NCBI GenBank assembly: GCA_964649085.1
Contig: CAZYPN010000020.1
Coordinates: 1-64,000, forward strand
Direction: 5' to 3'
Source of the DNA: JADMJV01 sp964649085
GTDB taxonomy: Bacteria > Vulcanimicrobiota > Xenobia > Xenobiales > JADMJV01
DNA: 64,000 bases
Both the position numbers and the translations under genes were made by a program. The notes beneath the pieces are model-generated. The model saw only the letters and a list, made by a program, of their open reading frames with translations, searched no databases and had not been told where the DNA came from. Below are positions 34,248-42,211 of the stretch, in pieces; the stretch's first letter is position 1, and each line of letters starts with the position of its first letter.

Positions 34248-34995
34248 AGCCATGCTGCTGCAGGAGGTGCCCAAAGGCCCGCGAGCTCAACACCCGATAT
34301 TCCCACTCTCGCCCCTGCCGATAGCCGTCCTCGGGCCAGGGCGGCAGGCCGGGGTGCACCACCCAAAGTGCGCCCGGCCGCAGCCGACTCAGATGGTGGT
34401 GATAGGCCTTCCATACCTGTTCTTCCCCGCCGTGAAAGAGCTCAGCGCCCACCATCTCTGGTGGGGCCGGCAGTCGGCGAAGACGCAGCCGATGGCGGAA
34501 GTGCCTGCCGATAAGCGCCAACGACCAGAGCTTCAGCGTTTCGATGGCCCCCGGACCTCGGGGCAAAACGTCGGCGGCGCTGTGCCGACAGTAACAGCCG
34601 GGATGTCGCTGCAGCCAATCCAACACCAGGGAACTCAGTCCAGGCAGCTGATGAATATGCTGATGGCTGTCCAGAAAGTCGGGCTCACGGCCCAGTTGCC
34701 GCGCCAGCTCGTCCCACTGCCGCTCCAATTCACCTTCAACTCTGGCGCGATCGAGCCGACCTCGCAGACTGTTCCAAAATACCCGAAAGAAGGGCGGGTC
34801 CAGGCTGAAGTGCAAACCGATGTCCAGGAACTCAAGCTCTTTCAAGGCGCCACACTGATGGGGCCAGCTGGCTCCCTTCACCAGGCAAGACACCGCCGAC
34901 AGCCTGCCCTGAACGGCCAGTTGCAACACACCCCTGTCGACCCCAAGGCCCATGCCAAAATCGTCGGCGCACAGAATGAAGGGCCTCGGTGACAC
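34207..34995 (-). CDS. ChbG/HpnK (YdjC-like) carbohydrate deacetylase
   Basis: About 262 residues. Metal/active-site motifs: ILCADDFGM, DIGLHFSL and DSHQHIHQLPG. The family removes N-acetyl groups from sugars or glycolipids; HpnK acts in hopanoid side-chain synthesis. I chose the GTG at 34995, as SPRPFILCADDFG is a family-like start; an ATG at 35034 is also open but overlaps the divergent gene more. It is convergent with the glycosyltransferase and overlaps it by 41 bases. Confidence 0.85.
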   Translation of the reverse strand: MSPRPFILCADDFGMGLGVDRGVLQLAVQGRLSAVSCLVKGASWPHQCGALKELEFLDIGLHFSLDPPFFRVFWNSLRGRLDRARVEGELERQWDELARQLGREPDFLDSHQHIHQLPGLSSLVLDWLQRHPGCYCRHSAADVLPRGPGAIETLKLWSLALIGRHFRHRLRLRRLPAPPEMVGAELFHGGEEQVWKAYHHHLSRLRPGALWVVHPGLPPWPEDGYRQGREWEYRVLSSRAFGHLLQQHGFRPSRFRECGECG

Positions 34996-36941
34996 GCCGC
35001 CCTGAACCTGCTGAGTTGCTTTTGGGTTTGCCACTGATCGCGTTCGCTTTCTGGGTTGTCCTGCAAGCGCCCGACCTCACCTGGTTTAACGGCCATATGT
35101 CGAGAGACTGGGTTCGAGCTCAGGAGTGGCGCCACGGATGGGCCGCCGATTGGAGCGGTCCGGAACTCAACTATAATGGGGGACGCCTTTTCGGTCCAGC
35201 TTTCTATCTGTGGTTAGCCGCCCTGAGCGGGTGTTGCGACGGCTCACTGGTGCGGGTGCTTTTCTGGCACCACCTGTTGGCTCTGCTGCCATGCATGGCC
35301 CTGGGGCTGACCCTGCGGCACGACCTGGGGCGGGCTCCGGCCGCCGTATTTTTCCTCAGCTACTTCCTGATGCCGGTTCATGTCAGCGTGGAACGCAGCC
35401 TGTGGAACCCCAGCCTGGTGCCCGCCCTGAACTGCCTGGTGCTGCTGGCACTGCGGGCTGCTCATCTGCATCCCAACCGTGCTGCACCCGTTCTGGCTCT
35501 GGGCTTGCTGGGATGGATAGGGCTACAAATTCACCTCAGCACGATTCCCCTGTGGCTGGGTGGCTGGTGTTGGCTGCTGCTCCGTCGCCCCTGCCGTGAG
35601 CGTCGTGCTTTGATGGCAGTGGCTTCGGCCTTGCTGCTCTATGCACTGGCTTTCAAATTGCTGCGTCACGAGGCTCCAGCCTATCTGGACAGCCTGCGCA
35701 GCCAGTATCACTGGCGCACTCTGTCGCCGGGTTCGCTGGTCCAGTACCTGAGACGCTGGTGGGGTCATGTGCACCTCGACTCGGCCGAAATCGGCGACTT
35801 TGAAATCTACCCGGTGATCTTCGGCTATCTGGAGTTTCTCTGGCCCGATTGGCACCAGATCCTGACCCAATTTCAAAGCTTTGGCGTGATCTGGTGGGGT
35901 CTGGTGGTGGTGGCCCTGGCCTGGCCCGGGGGACCCTTGCCTGGCATGTATGCCGGTCTGCTGCGCTGGTGGCTGGGGCTGGCCCTGCTGGGCATGTGGT
36001 TTTACAACGTCAAAGACGGCGTTCTTCCTTATCGCTATGGGCTGATGATCTATCCCGGCCAGTTCCTGTTACCAGCCCTGGCCGTGGCCCGCTCGTTGCA
36101 CGGAGGGCGCTGGCTCAAACCGTTGCTTGGTCTGGGAGCTCTGCTCCTTTTCTCGGGCAACGCCGCCTACCTCATGCTGAGCTATCGGGTAATGGCCACT
36201 GCCGGTCGCGCCTCGCACGTGGCCATGGATGCTCACGAACTGCCGCTGCGCTACAAACGGCTGGTTCTTTCGGTGGGGATGCGCCAGGGAATAGACCCCT
36301 ATACCTACTTGCACGGACCGCTGGTCAATAAGCTGCGGGTTCATGAAGGCGAGCGCGATCTCAATCGCTTTTATCACGGCCTGCTAAGCTCGCTGGGCCC
36401 CAACCCGGAGCTTCTCGAGGGGCGACATTTGGTGGTGCGCAGCTTCACTGCCCAGGAACTGCTGGAAAATGCCGCCCGCGCTGTACCCGGCGACCCCTTC
36501 CACTTCGAAGAACTCCAGGAAGAAGACCTCCCCCGGCAGGTGGTACTCCGTGCCCAAAATCGGGTTGTCCCGCTTGCCCCTGATAGCCAACTGTTGCCGC
36601 TTCAGCAACTCGGTCCGGTCTCAACATTCTCGGTCGAGGTGGAACTGCGGCGCAGTCGGCCCGGCTTTCTGCGCATCTGTTATGACGACAGCCGAGGCTA
36701 CTCTACCCTGCACCTCAACCTTCTGCGCCTCAACGGTGTGCAACGCAATGCCAGTCCGGGTTGGGCCGGATGGTTGTGCCAGAGCGTGGTCACTCTGCCT
36801 CTACCCTCGGGTACCAGCCGTCTGGAGCTGGGATTTCAAGTGGAGCATCCCCAGCGCTGGGGCAGCCGCCTGGACCTGTTTGTAACCCCCGACGCCAGGC
36901 CCTTTGCTCCGCTGCAAAACCTGAGTCCGTTCGACCGCTAG
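34989..36941 (+). CDS. Multi-pass membrane protein, GT-C glycosyltransferase-like
   Basis: 650 residues. An N-terminal helix (about 8-26) is followed by a soluble stretch with MSRDWVRAQEW, which recalls the ArnT/PMT-type first external loop with an acidic residue. About ten membrane helices follow, then a soluble C-terminal domain of some 250 residues. I call it GT-C-like from layout only; no named family assigned. The stop codon is followed immediately by the dispersed 87-bp element. Confidence 0.6.
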   Translation: MTRRPEPAELLLGLPLIAFAFWVVLQAPDLTWFNGHMSRDWVRAQEWRHGWAADWSGPELNYNGGRLFGPAFYLWLAALSGCCDGSLVRVLFWHHLLALLPCMALGLTLRHDLGRAPAAVFFLSYFLMPVHVSVERSLWNPSLVPALNCLVLLALRAAHLHPNRAAPVLALGLLGWIGLQIHLSTIPLWLGGWCWLLLRRPCRERRALMAVASALLLYALAFKLLRHEAPAYLDSLRSQYHWRTLSPGSLVQYLRRWWGHVHLDSAEIGDFEIYPVIFGYLEFLWPDWHQILTQFQSFGVIWWGLVVVALAWPGGPLPGMYAGLLRWWLGLALLGMWFYNVKDGVLPYRYGLMIYPGQFLLPALAVARSLHGGRWLKPLLGLGALLLFSGNAAYLMLSYRVMATAGRASHVAMDAHELPLRYKRLVLSVGMRQGIDPYTYLHGPLVNKLRVHEGERDLNRFYHGLLSSLGPNPELLEGRHLVVRSFTAQELLENAARAVPGDPFHFEELQEEDLPRQVVLRAQNRVVPLAPDSQLLPLQQLGPVSTFSVEVELRRSRPGFLRICYDDSRGYSTLHLNLLRLNGVQRNASPGWAGWLCQSVVTLPLPSGTSRLELGFQVEHPQRWGSRLDLFVTPDARPFAPLQNLSPFDR

Positions 36942-37028
36942 ACCAATTCTCGTAAGTATTGTCCGCACAAACCCTGATAAAGTCGGGTTACAAGGCGGCC
37001 AATCAAGACAGAACTTTGGAGAATTGGT
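36942..37028 (+). repeat. 87-bp dispersed element, copy 1
   Basis: Perfect 10-bp terminal inverted repeats ACCAATTCTC / GAGAATTGGT. Inside, a hairpin lies at about 36968-36991. It starts on the base after a stop codon and lies upstream of the two Gly/Ala-rich genes. A second 87-bp copy is at 50121. Confidence 0.85.
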
Positions 37029-37123
37029 ATAGCAGCTCCGTCGCCCGACCTACAACCTTTCATTCTTTTTTCAAGGCCCTCGCCTACACTCATGAGAACG
37101 ACGAGAGAAGGCACACACATCCC

Positions 37124-38161
37124 ATGAAAATCATGTCGAATCCGGCCCCCAAGGCACCTCAGCCCGGGCCACCCAAGCCGCCCAGCATCAAGGAAGAGTA
37201 TTCCGACCACGCAGAGGTCTACGATGTCTCGCGTTCGATTGGAAACCGAGTCTCAGGGGCACTCACCGGGGTCACAGGTCACCTTGTGGGCAATGTTTCC
37301 TTGCTGCCTTCGATGGTGGGTTCGACCTACAGCAACCTCTGGCGAGCCGAAACCATCGGGCCCTACGCCAAATTCGTGGGCAGCATCGTGGCCCTGGCCG
37401 GAATCCCAATGGTGGCGGCTGGCGCCCTGCTAGCCACCCCCTTTATGGGCGTCGCCGAAGCCTTCAAAGACCGCCAGGATGGTCCGCTGGTGCAGGACAC
37501 CACCGCTGCGATTGCCGACCGTATCACCTCCTCCGAGGGCAGGCCGCGAACCCTGGTCGGCAAGGCCATCGAGAACATGACCGAATTCGGCGACAAGAAA
37601 CTGGCCCCGGGTGAAGAGCCCTGGGACATTCCCATCGACAAGTTGTTCAAGGGCGCCCTGGACGGCCTGGAGTTCCTGATGGTCAAGGTTCCGGTGGCCG
37701 CCTACAAGCTGGGCAAGAAAGCCGCGATCGCCACCAAGGATGCGGCCGTCGAAGGTGCCAAGCTGGCCAAGAAAGGCGTCATCGAAACCGCCAAGTTCAC
37801 CAAAACCTATGCACCCAAGCTGGCGGCGGCCACCTTCTCGGGGGTCACCAGCGCCCTGATCGCCGGACCCGCGGGGCTGGTGATCGGTTCGGCGGTGGGG
37901 CTGATGCTGGCCGGCAAAGACATCAAGGCCGCTCTGACCGACAAAGATCGCAGCCTGGCCTCGCGACTGGGCGGCATCGCCAAAACGCTGGCCTACATTC
38001 CGGTTGGACCCGTGATGGCCGGCATCTGCCTGCGAGACAACTTTGCCAGAAGCTTCTCGGAAGGCTGGGACGGCCACCCCATCGAGGCCATCAAAACCAC
38101 CGGTAAAGCGGTTATGGAACAGGCCCGACAGGCCGTTCACGGAAACAAGGGAGAAAAGTAA
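37124..38161 (+). CDS. Gly/Ala-rich protein of unknown family, paralogue A
   Basis: 345 residues from ATG 37124; upstream in-frame codons run through the dispersed element and are rejected. A short proline-rich start is followed by long hydrophobic Gly/Ala helices (about 80-110 and 240-265). Between them is the motif KLAPGEEPWDIP (residues 159-170), which recurs in paralogue B. A Lys/Ala-rich amphipathic stretch lies at about 195-230. No signal peptide. Function unknown. The gene ends one base before paralogue B begins. Confidence 0.75.
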   Translation: MKIMSNPAPKAPQPGPPKPPSIKEEYSDHAEVYDVSRSIGNRVSGALTGVTGHLVGNVSLLPSMVGSTYSNLWRAETIGPYAKFVGSIVALAGIPMVAAGALLATPFMGVAEAFKDRQDGPLVQDTTAAIADRITSSEGRPRTLVGKAIENMTEFGDKKLAPGEEPWDIPIDKLFKGALDGLEFLMVKVPVAAYKLGKKAAIATKDAAVEGAKLAKKGVIETAKFTKTYAPKLAAATFSGVTSALIAGPAGLVIGSAVGLMLAGKDIKAALTDKDRSLASRLGGIAKTLAYIPVGPVMAGICLRDNFARSFSEGWDGHPIEAIKTTGKAVMEQARQAVHGNKGEK

Positions 38162-39703
38162 ATGTTCATTGCATCTATGCCCCCCAAGGTCGGCTTTCAG
38201 CCCACCCAAAAATCTCCCGACCCCAACCAACCCCCGCCCAATCAAACCGGCTCGATCACCCAGAAAATCGTAGACGCCACCGTGGACAACACGCTGGCGG
38301 CCACCGACCGACTGGTGGGCACGCTGGCAGGCATGGGCACCGGCACCGCAGCCTACCTTTCAAAATTACCCACGGTTGCTGCCGGGGCCGCCCGAGGCGC
38401 GCTGAACCTGATCCAATCCGAAGTCATCGGCCCCAATATTAAAGTCATCGCCGGCCTGGCAACGCCCTTGATCGTGGCAGCCGGCCTGGTGGGAGCCGGC
38501 GTTGGCCTGGCCATCAACGTGGTGGCCGGGGCCGTCCGCGGTTTCCAGGCACACGATTCCGAGAAGCCGCGCGAGTTTACCATCAACAAAGCGGTCGATA
38601 CGGCCTGGACCAGGGCCCGCGGCTCGATGGACAAGCTGGCTCAGGGCATGATCGAGAGCAGTGCAGAAGTCAAGGCCCAGAAGCTGGCCGAAGGCGAAGA
38701 CCCCTGGGACATTCCGCTGCCTCCCTTTGGCCGAACGGCCAAAACCATGGCCGCTACCGTGGCCGGCCTGGCCATCGGCGGAGCAGGTGGCGTGGCCACC
38801 GCACTGGCCACCACGGGCAGCCAGGCCTGGGGCGGAATCCAGCAGCTGGGCAAAGGAGCTCCGCTGGCTGGCCTGGCCAGCGTGGTCGCCTCGCCGGTGA
38901 CCGGCGTGCTGCACGGCGCCAGCAAAGTCTTCACCACGCCGGTGGAGGCCGCGGCCGTGGCTTGGAAAGAAAAATCTTTGGGCGGCGCCCTGAAGGCCGC
39001 CGGCCAGGAGTGCTTTGACGCCCAACCGGGCAAGTTCTCCAGCGCCGCCGGTGCACTGGTCGGCGGGGCTGTGGCTGCGCTGCCCTCAGCCGCAACCGCA
39101 GCAGTGGTCACCACTGCCAGCAATCTTTCCAACGGCGTGAAAACGCTGGCCAACGATGCGGAACTGGGCCTGGCCGGTAAAGCTCTGGGCACCCTGGGCG
39201 CGGTGGTTACCGCCCCTGCCTCGGGCCTGGCTCACGCCGCGGCGACTGCGGTCACCACTCCTTTCCGCACCGCGGCCTCGGGCTGGAACCACAAGTCGCT
39301 GGCCGAGGGCATGGCCGAAGGTGTCGCCGCCGGTCGCAGCTCCACCCGACCTTTCGGAGACGTGCTGGGCACCTTTGTCGGCGGCGTTGCCGTGGGTGGC
39401 GTCTCGGCCGTTTCGGCCACGGCCGCCGGCCTGGTTTCCGAAGTGGGCGGCGGACTGATTGAAACCGCCACCAACAAAGAACTCAACCTTCGCGGCAAGC
39501 TGCTGGCGGGCGTCGGCGCTGTTCCGGGCGATGTGATCACCGCCCTGGGTCAGGGCGTAGGAACCCTGGTCTACACGCCTTTCAAAGCGGCCCAGGCCAC
39601 CCTGGAACAAGAGTCCGCTGGCGCGGGTATCAAAGCGGGTGCCCAACACGGCAGCCGGGCCGTGGCCGTTGCCGCCCGTCCTCAGAACACCATGGTGGAG
39701 TAG
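38162..39703 (+). CDS. Gly/Ala-rich protein of unknown family, paralogue B with three internal repeats
   Basis: 513 residues. After a proline-rich N-terminus it shares with paralogue A a hydrophobic region beginning IGPNIKVIAGLA and the motif KLAEGEDPWDIP (174-185). Residues about 200-290, 299-390 and 405-495 are three diverged repeats. Each has a Gly/Ala-rich segment, a TTPVEAAA / TTPFRTAA / YTPFKAAQ block and a KSL..G-type end. Such glycine-spaced helices could pack in or on membranes. No known family; cellular location unknown. Confidence 0.75.
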   Translation: MFIASMPPKVGFQPTQKSPDPNQPPPNQTGSITQKIVDATVDNTLAATDRLVGTLAGMGTGTAAYLSKLPTVAAGAARGALNLIQSEVIGPNIKVIAGLATPLIVAAGLVGAGVGLAINVVAGAVRGFQAHDSEKPREFTINKAVDTAWTRARGSMDKLAQGMIESSAEVKAQKLAEGEDPWDIPLPPFGRTAKTMAATVAGLAIGGAGGVATALATTGSQAWGGIQQLGKGAPLAGLASVVASPVTGVLHGASKVFTTPVEAAAVAWKEKSLGGALKAAGQECFDAQPGKFSSAAGALVGGAVAALPSAATAAVVTTASNLSNGVKTLANDAELGLAGKALGTLGAVVTAPASGLAHAAATAVTTPFRTAASGWNHKSLAEGMAEGVAAGRSSTRPFGDVLGTFVGGVAVGGVSAVSATAAGLVSEVGGGLIETATNKELNLRGKLLAGVGAVPGDVITALGQGVGTLVYTPFKAAQATLEQESAGAGIKAGAQHGSRAVAVAARPQNTMVE

Positions 39704-39708
39704 CCCTG

Positions 39709-40791
39709 TTGACGTCGGGCAACGAGAAGTCAGCCCGCATGGCCTCTCGCGGTGCCGGAATCTATCCTCCCGATCGCTTCACCCGCCTGGAACTGGAGCG
39801 CGACCCGGAATTCTACGCCGGCAGCTTCGCCGAAGAGGCCGACGTCGAGCCGCGCACTCGCTTTTGGGACGATCAATCGGCCAGCTTGCTGAGCCGTAAT
39901 GACAGTCCGGACATTCCCTTCGAATTCAGCGCCAACCCTTACCGAGGGTGCGAGCACGGCTGCTCCTATTGCTATGCCCGACCCACCCACGAATACCTGG
40001 GCTACTCGGCGGGGGTCGACTTTGAAAGCGAGATTCTGGTGAAGAAGGAGGCACCGAAGCTGCTGCGCCAGCAACTCATGCGCCCCAGCTGGCAGCCTCG
40101 CGTCATTGCTCTAAGCGGCGTAACCGACCCCTATCAACCGGTAGAGCGACGGCTGCGGCTGACGCGGGGCTGCCTGGAAGTGCTGCTCGAGTTTTCCCAT
40201 CCTGTGCAGGTCATCACCAAGAACTATCTGATTACACGCGATCTGGATCTGTTGAGCCAGCTGGCCCAACGTCAACTGGTGCGCTGCCACCTTTCGATCA
40301 CCACCCTGGATAGTGCCTTGAGTCGCTGCATGGAACCCCGTGCCTCCACCCCTCAAAAACGCCTCAGAGCCATCGAAGAGCTGGCGGCTGTCGGTGTGCC
40401 GGTCACGGTCATGGCCAGCCCCATGATTCCCGGTCTCAACGACCACGAGTTGCCCAACATCCTGATGCAGGCGGCCCGGGCCGGTGCCCGCGCCGCTGGC
40501 TACATTCCTCTGCGCCTGCCGGGCAACGTGGCACCGGTGTTTCTCGACTGGCTCGAGCGCCATTTTCCCGAGCGACGCCGCAAAGTCGAGAACAAAATCC
40601 GCGAGTTGCGCGGCGGCCAGCTGAACCAGAGCGACTTCCACCTGCGCTTTCGGGGCCAGGGACCCGTGGCCGAACACCTGGCTCAGCTCTATCAGCTGGG
40701 CCTGAAACGCTCGGGCCTGCAACCCCAGCTGCCCCCTCTGCGCCACGACCTGTTTCGTCGCCCTGGGCCCCAACAGCTCGAGCTGTTCTGA
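39709..40791 (+). CDS. PA0069-family radical SAM protein (SplB-like)
   Basis: 360 residues. The iron-sulphur motif is CEHGCSYCYARPTHEYLG (CxxxCxxC), preceded by NPYRGC and followed by VKKEAPKLLR, as in the PA0069 group related to spore photoproduct lyase. These proteins are of unproven function. TTG 39709 or ATG 39739 could start it. It begins 5 bases after paralogue B but need not be linked in function. Confidence 0.87.
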   Translation: MTSGNEKSARMASRGAGIYPPDRFTRLELERDPEFYAGSFAEEADVEPRTRFWDDQSASLLSRNDSPDIPFEFSANPYRGCEHGCSYCYARPTHEYLGYSAGVDFESEILVKKEAPKLLRQQLMRPSWQPRVIALSGVTDPYQPVERRLRLTRGCLEVLLEFSHPVQVITKNYLITRDLDLLSQLAQRQLVRCHLSITTLDSALSRCMEPRASTPQKRLRAIEELAAVGVPVTVMASPMIPGLNDHELPNILMQAARAGARAAGYIPLRLPGNVAPVFLDWLERHFPERRRKVENKIRELRGGQLNQSDFHLRFRGQGPVAEHLAQLYQLGLKRSGLQPQLPPLRHDLFRRPGPQQLELF

Positions 40792-40804
40792 ACTCTTCAC
40801 GCAA

Positions 40805-40930
40805 ACCTTCAGAGGATCCATCGACGGTCTGCTGGCCGCCACGGCCAGTATTCACAAACTGACTCTCGTGACTTGCAATCAGCGTGACTTTGCCGCTACT
40901 GGGGTGAGCCTGCTCCACCCCTGGCCGTAG
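40805..40930 (+). pseudogene. C-terminal relic of a VapC PIN-domain toxin
   Basis: Read from 40811 to the TAG at 40928-40930, the text RGSIDGLLAATASIHKL, then TLVTCNQRDFAATG and SLLHPWP, is the C-terminal third of VapC: the ID-loop, the NxRDF motif with its metal-binding Asp, and a W-P end. There is no N-terminal half and no VapB. It overlaps the 3' end of the convergent PAP2-DUSP gene. A dead fragment of a toxin-antitoxin system. Confidence 0.75.
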
Positions 40931-42191
40931 CACCCGCCTCGAGTTCGGCCAGCACTCGCAAGGTGGCCGGAGCCAGCCGCATGCGCGGGCGTACTTCGGC
41001 CATACGGGCCAGTGCAGCTTCGAGGTCCAGTCCGCGATGCAGCATCAGGTAAGCCACACCCACGGCTACGGTGCGCCCCAGACCCAGCGAACAGTGCACA
41101 TAGCAGCTTGGATGGAGCTGCAAGAAATCGACCGCCTGTCGCAACTGCTCCGGCGAAGGGGCCGTGAGGTCCAACACGGGCAGGTTGAGATAGGTGCGCT
41201 GCAGGAAAGGAGCTACTTCATCGTATTCGGCCGTCAAATCCAGTACGGCTTCGACCGGTAACCGCGAAGCCTCGGCCGCCGATAGTCGGCGACCAAAATA
41301 CATTCCTGGCTCCAGTTCCCCATAGGGCGGATGCCCCTGGTTGAAATGGCGGGCCGTGGCCGCCAGCACCCAACGATAGGGGTTCAGCAGCCAGCGCGAG
41401 CCCAGCAACTGCTTTCCTTGAAACTTGCGCAAGAAGGTGGGCCCGGCTCGATAGTAAGCAGCGGCCACCAGGGCCAAACTCAGGGCCGGCCACATGAGCG
41501 GAAAGGCCGTGGGCCAACCCAGCACCAGCAGCAGCACCAACAACAGCGAGCCCATGGCATAGAAATGCCCCAGGTCGGGCCGAGCGTTAATGCCCCTTCC
41601 GGGGTCGCGATGGGGTGGGTGAAAGGGAACCGAGGGAAAGATAAACAGGCAAAACAGGCCCAAGAGTTGACCGCTGACCACGTCGATGATGTAGTGCTGC
41701 CAGCACAGCAGCGTGGAGAGACCGATCAGGCCAAACCAGCCGCCGATCAGGGCCCGCCGCCACCCTCGGGTGGGGGTGACATAAATCGACCACAGATTGG
41801 TGCGCAGCGTGATGTGCAGTGAAGGCGCGCAGTTGTAGAAGTTGTTGAAGTTCTCCAGCGAGCCGAAGAGCTTGCCCAGAAAGCCAGTTACTAAAGGACG
41901 TTGATAGATCAGAGTCAGGGGAAAATTGAGGAAGAAAAAGCCCGCGATGGCAATGCCCATCGTGATGCGTTTGACGTGCTGGCGCAGCAAAAAACTGGAG
42001 GGGATGAAGAAGGGCGCCACCACGAACAGCAGATCGATGGACCAATAGGGGATGATCAGCACCGGCACAAACGGATAGTAGCGCTCCCACCAGAACGCAC
42101 AGTTGCCAACATCGTCGCGCAGCGAGGCCAGGTAGTTGCAGCCGTTATAGACAAAGACGAACCAAAAGGAGAGCCAGGCGGAAACCGCCAC
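40896..42191 (-). CDS. PAP2 phosphatase fused to a dual-specificity protein phosphatase
   Basis: 431 residues. The N-terminal part has about six membrane helices and the PAP2 catalytic motifs APSLHITLRT and WQHYIIDVVSG. The C-terminal domain has the Cys-phosphatase loop VHCSLGLGRT (HCx5R). PAP2 acts on lipid phosphates; the DUSP-like half may act on phosphoinositides or proteins. Starts at GTG 42191, 20 bases after the hydrolase-methyltransferase fusion, with which this type of gene also co-occurs in pseudomonads. Confidence 0.88.
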   Translation of the reverse strand: MAVSAWLSFWFVFVYNGCNYLASLRDDVGNCAFWWERYYPFVPVLIIPYWSIDLLFVVAPFFIPSSFLLRQHVKRITMGIAIAGFFFLNFPLTLIYQRPLVTGFLGKLFGSLENFNNFYNCAPSLHITLRTNLWSIYVTPTRGWRRALIGGWFGLIGLSTLLCWQHYIIDVVSGQLLGLFCLFIFPSVPFHPPHRDPGRGINARPDLGHFYAMGSLLLVLLLVLGWPTAFPLMWPALSLALVAAAYYRAGPTFLRKFQGKQLLGSRWLLNPYRWVLAATARHFNQGHPPYGELEPGMYFGRRLSAAEASRLPVEAVLDLTAEYDEVAPFLQRTYLNLPVLDLTAPSPEQLRQAVDFLQLHPSCYVHCSLGLGRTVAVGVAYLMLHRGLDLEAALARMAEVRPRMRLAPATLRVLAELEAGATARGGAGSPQ

Positions 42192-42211
42192 TCTCTCCCA
42201 AAGTCGAGGCT

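Noticed and set aside
36938..37210. Minus-strand frame over the dispersed element, and its look-alike at 50099-50680
   Set aside because: Both share the peptide encoded by the 87-bp repeat (SSVLIGRLVT...), then diverge into shadows of real genes. The similarity is due to the DNA repeat.
40832..40848. Hairpin CTGGCC-GCCAC-GGCCAG as a terminator between convergent genes
   Set aside because: No T run follows it, and it lies inside the VapC relic coding text.
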